64,000 nt of DNA. Source: Streptomyces abyssomicinicus. Lineage in GTDB: Bacteria > Actinomycetota > Actinomycetes > Streptomycetales > Streptomycetaceae. A model generated the notes under the pieces. The model did not search any database, was not told the DNA's origin, and saw nothing but the letters and a program-made list of their open reading frames with translations. The translations under genes were made by a program, and so were the position numbers. Below, one piece after another: positions 58,992-64,000 of this stretch. Within the stretch, counting starts at the first letter, position 1. Each line of letters starts with the position of its first letter. The DNA lies in assembly GCF_008974245.1 (NCBI RefSeq), contig NZ_BBZI01000005.1, forward strand, positions 716,180 to 780,179. Direction: 5' to 3'.

Positions 58992-59438
58992 TCACCGGGG
59001 CGGGCGCAGGGCCCGCCAGGACCCGTCGAGGGACGAGCGCAGACGCGCACGTTCCGCCCTGCTCAGCCCCGAGAGCATCAACTCCTCGATCGCGGCGTGC
59101 GCGTCGGCGTACTCGGCGAGGAGGCGACGGCCTTCCTCCGTCAGGTGCACCAGCAGTTCGCGGCGGCTGGCCGGGTTGGGGGAGCGGGAGATCAGCTCAC
59201 GCTGTTCCAGTGCGCGCAGCATGTCGGCCATGGCCTGCGGCGTGACGAAGGAGTCGCGCGCCAGCTGGGCCGCCGAGATGCCGTCGCGCCGTTCGAGCAC
59301 GGTGAGCGCCGTGTACTGAAGGGTTGTCACCCCGGAACCGCGCAGCATCTCGTCGAGCCGTGCGCGGATGACGAGCTCGAGGCGCTTCACCGCGTACAGC
59401 AAGGACGGCGGCGCACTCCGGCCCTCGGCTTCTTCCAC
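58992..59438 (-). CDS. MarR family transcriptional regulator
   Basis: 148 residues from GTG 59438 (GGGAGGGA site). The winged helix is VTTLQYTALTVLERRDGISAAQLARDSFVTPQAMADMLRALEQRELISRSPNPASRRELLVHLTEEG. N- and C-terminal helices form the dimer. It is convergent with the MHS transporter and divergent from the catabolic operon, with CAGG-N3-CCTG palindromes at both promoters, so it probably represses both until a CoA-thioester or acid ligand binds, as known for related MarR regulators of aromatic and hydroxycinnamate catabolism. Confidence 0.92.
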   Translation of the reverse strand: MEEAEGRSAPPSLLYAVKRLELVIRARLDEMLRGSGVTTLQYTALTVLERRDGISAAQLARDSFVTPQAMADMLRALEQRELISRSPNPASRRELLVHLTEEGRRLLAEYADAHAAIEELMLSGLSRAERARLRSSLDGSWRALRPPR

Positions 59439-59454
59439 CGTTTCCCTCCCAGCT

Positions 59455-59508
59455 ATTGACAGGAATCCTGATGGTATCAACGATGGTTGATCATCAAGAT
59501 TCCTGATG
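59455..59508. promoter_or_regulatory. MarR-type operators between MarR and catabolic operon
   Basis: CAGGAATCCTG (59460-59470), preceded by TTGA, and a near-palindrome ATCAAGATTCCTGAT (59493-59507). Same core as at 57543 and 57578. Confidence 0.65.
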
Positions 59509-59521
59509 GTCTGGAGATGGT

Positions 59522-60391
59522 GTGACCGCAGAGAACAACCTCCCCGCATCCCTGTCGCTGGACCGCCACGGCGACATCGCGGTCCTGACACTGAGCCGCT
59601 CGGCCAAGCGCAACGCCCTGGACGACGCCACCGTACTCGGCCTCGGCGCGTTCTTCGACGCCCCGCCCGCCTGGGCGAAGGCGGTCGTGCTGGCCGCCGA
59701 CGGCGAGCACTTCTGCGCGGGGCTCGACCTCGCGGAGCTCATGGAACGGGACGCGGTGCAGGGCCTGCACCACTCCCGCATGTGGCACCGGGCCTTCGCG
59801 CGGATCGAGGCCGGGACGGTCCCGGTGATCGCGGTGCTCAAGGGCGCCGTGGTGGGAGGCGGCCTGGAACTCGCCGCGGCGGCCCACCTGAGGATCGCCG
59901 AGGACTCCGCCTTCTTCGTCCTGCCGGAAGGCGAGCGCGGCCTGTTCGTCGGGGGAGGAGCCTCCGTCCGGCTGCCGCGGCTGATCGGCGTCGCCCTGAT
60001 GGCCGACATGATGCTCACCGGCCGGGTGCTGAACGCCGACGAGGGGGCCGCCGCCGGGCTCGCCACCTACCGGGCCGCCGACGGGGAAGGGCTGGCCAAG
60101 GCGCTCGAACTCGCCGCCCGCGTCGCCCGCAACTCACCCGTCACCAACTACGCGGTGATCCACGCCCTGCCCAGGATCGCCGAAGCCTCGCCCGAGACCG
60201 GTCTGCTCCTCGAGTCCCTGATGGCCGGCGTCGTCCAGAGCAGCCCCGAGGCCAAGGACCGGATGAACGCCTTCCTGTCCGGCCGGGCCGCCAAGGTCGG
60301 CGCTCCCACCCCCACCCCCACCCCGGCTCCCACCCCCACCCCGGCTCCCACCCCCACCCCCACTCGCACCTCCGCCGACGAGGAGGCATGA
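59522..60391 (+). CDS. enoyl-CoA hydratase/isomerase (crotonase) family protein
   Basis: 289 residues. The first oxyanion-hole segment is LAADGEHFCAGLDLAELM. The second is VVGGGLELAAAAHLRIAEDSAFFVLPEGERGLFVGGGASVRLPRL, including a Glu in PEGERGL suited to catalysis. The C-terminus ends in a Pro-Thr repeat tail (PTPTPTPAPTPT...) not normal for crotonases. GTG start with GGAG. First gene of the MarR-controlled operon; probably hydrates or isomerises the CoA thioester of an imported acid. Confidence 0.88.
   Translation: MTAENNLPASLSLDRHGDIAVLTLSRSAKRNALDDATVLGLGAFFDAPPAWAKAVVLAADGEHFCAGLDLAELMERDAVQGLHHSRMWHRAFARIEAGTVPVIAVLKGAVVGGGLELAAAAHLRIAEDSAFFVLPEGERGLFVGGGASVRLPRLIGVALMADMMLTGRVLNADEGAAAGLATYRAADGEGLAKALELAARVARNSPVTNYAVIHALPRIAEASPETGLLLESLMAGVVQSSPEAKDRMNAFLSGRAAKVGAPTPTPTPAPTPTPAPTPTPTRTSADEEA
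60301..60366 (+). repeat. CCCACC-type microsatellite encoding Pro-Thr tail
   Basis: Degenerate repeats of CCCACC with interspersed GGCTCC, encoding PTPTP/APTPT units at the C-terminus of the crotonase. The third in-frame simple repeat at a protein end or loop in this window. Confidence 0.85.
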
Positions 60392-62379
60392 TGAGCGCCC
60401 CCCTCCCTCCCCGGGAACCCGAACTCCTCCACACGCCCGCCCCGGAGCAGGTCCGCGACGCGCGTGTGCAGGACTTCCTGGTCTGGCTGCGGGACCGCCG
60501 CGGAGCCGACCTCGAGTCCTGGAACGCCCTGTGGGTATGGTCCGTCCGCTCCCTGGAGGACTTCTGGGAGTCGGTCCGGGAGTACTTCGGCGTCCGCTTC
60601 CACACCCCCGCCGAGGAGGTCCTCACCACCCGGCGGATGCCCGGCGCCCGCTGGTTCCCCGGGGCCACCCTCAACTACGCCGAGCACGCCTTCGGCCGGC
60701 CCGAGGACGCGGACACGGTCGCCGTCGTCGCGCACTCCCAGACCAGGGAGCCCGTCGAGCTGACCTTCGCCGAACTCGGCGAGCGGGTACGGAGGGCACG
60801 GGCCGGTTTGCGCCGCCTCGGTGTCCGCGAGGGCGACCGGGTCGCCGGTTACCTGCCCAACATCCCCGAGACGCTGGTCGCCTACCTGGCGACCGCCAGC
60901 CTCGGTGCCGTATGGGCGGGCTGCGCACCGGAGTTCGGGCCGCGCAGCGTGCACGACCGGTTCGGCCAGGTGGAGCCCACGGTCCTGCTCGCCGTCGCCG
61001 GGTACACCTACGGCGACAAGGAGATCGACAAGCGGGCCGAGGTCGCCCAGATCCACGCGGCGCTGCCCGGGGTCCGGCACCTCGTCCATGTCCCGTACGG
61101 ACCACACACCCTGGACGACGCGGTGCCGTGGGCCGACCTGCTCGCCGACACCGACGAGCCCCTGGCCTTCGAGCCCGTTCCGTTCGACCATCCGCTGTGC
61201 GTGCTGTTCTCCTCCGGCACCACCGGAAAGCCCAAGGCGATCGTGCACGGCCACGGCGGCCTGCTGCTCGAACACCTGAAGAACCACGCCTTCCACTGGG
61301 ACCTGGGCCCCGGTGACCGGTTGATGTGGTTCAGCACCACGGCGTGGATGATGTGGAACGCGCTCGTCTCGGCGCTGCTGGTCCGCTCCTCGATCGTGAT
61401 GATCGACGGCAACCCGCTCCATCCCGGGCTGCGCGAGCAGTGGCGGCTCGCCGAGCACACCGGCGCGACCCTGGTGGGCGCGAGCCCCGGCTACCTCATG
61501 GCGTGCCGCAAGGAGGGAGTGCGGCCCGCCGAGGAGTTCGACCTGTCCCGGCTGCGGCAGCTCGGGGTGGCGGGCAGCCCGTTCCCGCCCGAGGGCGCCC
61601 GGTGGGTGGCCGAGCAGTTCGGCAGCCGGGTCCTGCTCAACGTCGGCAGCGGCGGAACGGACGTCTGCACCGGGCTGGTACAGGCGTCGCCGCTCACACC
61701 GGTGTACGCCGGCGAGATGTCGGGCCCGAGCCTGGCCGTCGACGTCAAGGCGTTCGACCAGGACGGGGTGGCCGTGGCCGGGGAACTGGGCGAGCTGGTG
61801 ATCACCTCACCGATGCCGTCCATGCCGGTCGGCCTCTGGGGCGACCGGGACGGCAGCCGGCTGAGGGACGCGTACTTCTCGGCCTATCCGGACGCCTTCC
61901 GCTTCGGCGACTGGTGCCGGTTCTCCGAGGCGGGCTCCTGCCTGATCACCGGCCGTTCCGACGCCACCCTCAACCGGGGCGGCGTGCGGCTGGGCACCGG
62001 CGAGTTCTACCGGGTCCTGCAGGACGCCGACGAGATCACCGACAGCGTCGTCATCCACCTCGAGGACCCCGCCGGCGGCATGGGTGAACTGATCCTCTTC
62101 GTGGTGCCGAGCCCCGGCACCACGGTCGACGACGGCCTGCGCGAGGCCCTGGCCGCACGGATACGGTCCGCCCTGTCTCCACGCCACGTGCCGGACCGGA
62201 TCGTCGCGGTACCGTCCGTGCCGTACTCCCGGACCGGCAAGAAACTGGAAGTGCCGGTCAAACGGATCCTGCTCGGCGCCGACCCGGCCGCCGTCGCCTC
62301 CCCGGGCGCACTCGTCGACCCGTCGGCCCTGGACGCGTTCGCGGAGTACGGCCGCCGGCACGCGGAGGACCTTCGATGA
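60391..62379 (+). CDS. acetoacetate-CoA ligase-like acyl-CoA synthetase
   Basis: 662 residues, the normal size of acetoacetyl-CoA synthetase. N-terminal segment FLVWLRDRRGADLESWNALWVWSVRSLEDFW and LNYAEHAF. AMP-binding P-loop LFSSGTTGKPKAIVHGHGG, then WFSTTAWMMWNALVSALLVRSS, and the catalytic Lys in PYSRTGKKLEVPVKRIL. It activates a short beta-keto or similar acid to its CoA ester. ATG 60391 fits the GGAGG spacing better than ATG 60388, which overlaps the crotonase stop. Confidence 0.92.
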   Translation: MSAPLPPREPELLHTPAPEQVRDARVQDFLVWLRDRRGADLESWNALWVWSVRSLEDFWESVREYFGVRFHTPAEEVLTTRRMPGARWFPGATLNYAEHAFGRPEDADTVAVVAHSQTREPVELTFAELGERVRRARAGLRRLGVREGDRVAGYLPNIPETLVAYLATASLGAVWAGCAPEFGPRSVHDRFGQVEPTVLLAVAGYTYGDKEIDKRAEVAQIHAALPGVRHLVHVPYGPHTLDDAVPWADLLADTDEPLAFEPVPFDHPLCVLFSSGTTGKPKAIVHGHGGLLLEHLKNHAFHWDLGPGDRLMWFSTTAWMMWNALVSALLVRSSIVMIDGNPLHPGLREQWRLAEHTGATLVGASPGYLMACRKEGVRPAEEFDLSRLRQLGVAGSPFPPEGARWVAEQFGSRVLLNVGSGGTDVCTGLVQASPLTPVYAGEMSGPSLAVDVKAFDQDGVAVAGELGELVITSPMPSMPVGLWGDRDGSRLRDAYFSAYPDAFRFGDWCRFSEAGSCLITGRSDATLNRGGVRLGTGEFYRVLQDADEITDSVVIHLEDPAGGMGELILFVVPSPGTTVDDGLREALAARIRSALSPRHVPDRIVAVPSVPYSRTGKKLEVPVKRILLGADPAAVASPGALVDPSALDAFAEYGRRHAEDLR

Positions 62380-63311
62380 GCGCCGGGCACGCCGCTGTGG
62401 CGGGCACCGGCGTCATCGGCGCGGGATGGGCGGCACTGTTCCTGGCCCACGGCCTCGACGTCCGGGCCCACGACCCCGCCGACGGCGCCGAGGAACGGCT
62501 GCGGGAGTCCGTACGGCAAGCGTGGCCGGCCCTGGCCCGGCTCGGCCTCGCCGAGGGCGCGGACCCGGACCGGCTGCGCTTCACGGACAGCGCGGCGGAG
62601 GCCGCCGACGGGGCGCGCTTCGTGCAGGAGAGCGGCCCGGAGACGGAGGACGCCAAGCGGCGGCTGCTCGCCGAACTCGACGAGGCGGCCCCGCCGTCGG
62701 CCCCGCTGGCGAGCAGTTCCTCCGGGCTGATGCCCACCACGCTTCAGGAGATGTGCCCGCGCCGACCGGAACGGGTGCTGGTCGGGCACCCCTTCAACCC
62801 CTCCTACCTGATCCCGCTGGTCGAGGTGGTGCCCGGCACGCGGACCGAGCGGTCCGTCGTCGAGGAGACACTCCGCTTCTACACCGAGCTCGGCAAACGG
62901 CCGGTCCTGGTACGGCGCGAGGTGCCCGGCCACGTCACCAACCGCCTGCAGGCCGCCCTGTGGCGGGAGGCCTACTCGCTGGTGGAACGGGGCGTGGCCA
63001 CCGTCGCCGACATCGACACGGCCGTATCCGAAGGCCCCGGCCTGCGATGGGCGCTGCTCGGCCCCCTGGTCAATCAGCACCTGTCCGGCGGGCCGGGCGG
63101 CATGGCCCACACCCTGCAACACCTCGGACCGCCCGCCCAGCGCTGGATGGACGACCTCGGCGCACCACAGCTCACCCCGGCCCTGGCCGAAGCGCTGGTC
63201 CGCGGCGTCGACGAGGAACTGGCCGGCGTCGACCAGGCGCGCATGGTGGCCGAAAGGGACGCCCTGCTGATCCAGCTCATCGAGGAGAAGCGCCGCCGGT
63301 CCCTGCCCTGA
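62376..63311 (+). CDS. 3-hydroxyacyl-CoA dehydrogenase / L-carnitine dehydrogenase-like protein
   Basis: 311 residues. NAD-binding GTGVIGAGWAALFLAHGLDVRAHDP, catalytic-site SSSSGLMPT, and GHPFNPSYLIPLVEVVPG with the family His. The C-terminal domain has EGPGLRWALLGPLVNQHLSGGPGGM. The last two segments resemble L-carnitine dehydrogenases more than fatty-acid HADs. The likely reaction is NAD-dependent oxidation of a 3-hydroxy acid or its CoA ester. ATGA overlap with the ligase gene. Confidence 0.88.
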   Translation: MSAGHAAVAGTGVIGAGWAALFLAHGLDVRAHDPADGAEERLRESVRQAWPALARLGLAEGADPDRLRFTDSAAEAADGARFVQESGPETEDAKRRLLAELDEAAPPSAPLASSSSGLMPTTLQEMCPRRPERVLVGHPFNPSYLIPLVEVVPGTRTERSVVEETLRFYTELGKRPVLVRREVPGHVTNRLQAALWREAYSLVERGVATVADIDTAVSEGPGLRWALLGPLVNQHLSGGPGGMAHTLQHLGPPAQRWMDDLGAPQLTPALAEALVRGVDEELAGVDQARMVAERDALLIQLIEEKRRRSLP

Positions 63312-63345
63312 CACATCGGCCCACTGCTTCGAGGAGGACCACCAC

Positions 63346-64000
63346 ATGCCCGCCCGTTACAGCCCCCGCGTCGACCCGGACGCCATCGTCGCCCTCGACA
63401 CCCACGTCCACATCGAATGCGACGCCCACGGCCATCTCTCACTGGACCAGGAACTGATGGACGCATCGGCCGCGTACTTCCGTGCCGGCCATCCGCGGAC
63501 GCCCACCCTCGAGCAGACGGCCGAGCACTACCGCGCCCGGAACATGGCCGCGGTCGTCTTCACCGTCGACGCCACCACCGGCCTCGGCCATCCCCCGCTC
63601 TCCAGCGAGGAGATCGCCGAACGCGCCGCCGAACACGCAGACGTGCTCCTGCCGTTCGGCTCGGTCGACCCGCTGCGCGGCGCCCGGGCCGTACGGCAGG
63701 CACGCCGCCTGGCCGAGGAGTACGGCGTCCTCGGCTTCAAGTTCCACCCCAGCCTGCAGAACTTCGAGCCCAACGACCCCGCCCACTACCCGCTGTGGGA
63801 CACGCTCCAGGAACTCGGCACGGTCGCCCTCTTCCACACCGGGCAGACCGGCATCGGCGCCGGACTCCCCGGCGGGCGCGGCATCAAGCTGCGGTACTCC
63901 GACCCGATGCTCCTCGACGACGTGGCCGCGGACTTCCCCCACCTGACCATGGTGCTCGCCCACCCGTCGGTGCCATGGGTGGACTCCTCGATCTCGATCG
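63346..64000 (+). CDS. amidohydrolase family protein (partial, runs off window)
   Basis: At least 218 residues from ATG 63346 (GAGGAGG site), open at the window end. The metal motif HxH is in ALDTHVHIECDAHGH. FGSVDPLRGARAVRQARRL, GVLGFKFHPSLQNFEPND, VALFHTGQTG and LTMVLAHPSVPW follow the amidohydrolase-2/ACMSD decarboxylase pattern. Such enzymes hydrolyse lactones or decarboxylate aromatic or muconate-like acids. It lies 34 bp after the dehydrogenase, in the same operon. Confidence 0.88.
   Translation, partial: MPARYSPRVDPDAIVALDTHVHIECDAHGHLSLDQELMDASAAYFRAGHPRTPTLEQTAEHYRARNMAAVVFTVDATTGLGHPPLSSEEIAERAAEHADVLLPFGSVDPLRGARAVRQARRLAEEYGVLGFKFHPSLQNFEPNDPAHYPLWDTLQELGTVALFHTGQTGIGAGLPGGRGIKLRYSDPMLLDDVAADFPHLTMVLAHPSVPWVDSSISI

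Overview
This is high-GC actinobacterial DNA, almost certainly from a Streptomyces chromosome. The signs are extreme third-position GC, frequent GTG starts, ATGA/GTGA coupled operons, long perfect hairpin terminators, a xylanase very close to S. lividans XlnA, GH62/CBM13 enzymes, CebR-type operators and an ECF42-type sigma locus. About 57 coding sequences can be supported. The content is accessory: polysaccharide degradation, specialised metabolism and their local regulators. I saw no rRNA, tRNA, CRISPR array, insertion sequence or phage gene.

Layout. (1) 1-17.1 kb is sulfur and flavin chemistry. Two cysteine-type leader peptides (134-289, 3828-3911) precede a GST-like reductase and a pair of flavin-dependent monooxygenases. 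A coupled FAD/NAD(P)-binding protein lies on the other strand. Two MerR modules follow (with an MDR reductase; with a third monooxygenase and an MFS exporter), each with recognisable MerR-type promoters. A compact operon then encodes a Y4yA-type PLP enzyme, a cysteine-synthase/rhodanese fusion, a class V aminotransferase/desulfurase homologue and a methyltransferase. (2) 17.3-24.5 kb is arabinose scavenging: a GH51 arabinofuranosidase, a sugar ABC transporter and a secreted lectin-GH62 arabinofuranosidase under LacI-type operators. (3) 24.7-30.9 kb holds an FMO-SDR-symporter operon divergent from a TetR regulator, and a GH15 glycosidase. (4) 31.4-45.5 kb is the most unusual region. A 59-residue peptide has an acidic N-terminal half and ends in twelve exact Ala-Asn-Val repeats. 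It is followed by some 15 same-strand, mostly overlapping genes: a nucleotidyltransferase with a PqqD-like C-terminus, a TldD/TldE protease pair, a three-gene ABC exporter, a NagA-like amidohydrolase, two NDPK-like proteins, a Bfd-like ferredoxin, a CE7-like esterase, MOSC, cupin-like, HAD and CYTH proteins. It reads as a RiPP-like biosynthetic cluster that I cannot match to a described class. (5) 45.6-57.4 kb has a GNAT, a DGPF/ECF42 sigma pair, and a hemicellulase/cellulase island (GH10 xylanase, GH6 cellulase, LacI regulator with three CebR-type boxes, a second GH62 enzyme, a PaaX-type regulator and a CE1 esterase with CBM2). (6) 57.5-64 kb is a MarR-controlled catabolic operon (MHS transporter, enoyl-CoA hydratase, acetoacetate-CoA-ligase-like enzyme, 3-hydroxyacyl-CoA/carnitine dehydrogenase-like enzyme, and an amidohydrolase cut by the window end).

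How the parts fit. The secreted xylanase, two arabinofuranosidases, cellulase and CE1 esterase would strip arabinoxylan and cellulose. The ABC system and intracellular GH51 enzyme would take up and finish arabino-oligosaccharides. The same 14-bp operator occurs at both GH62 genes, so they probably share one repressor. In the RiPP-like cluster, the peptide would be recognised through the PqqD-like domain, modified by nucleotide or phosphate chemistry, trimmed by TldD/E and exported by the ABC transporter. That order is inference.

Limits. All family calls come from reading translated sequence by eye, without database searches. Starts were chosen by ribosome binding site, overlap and family length.
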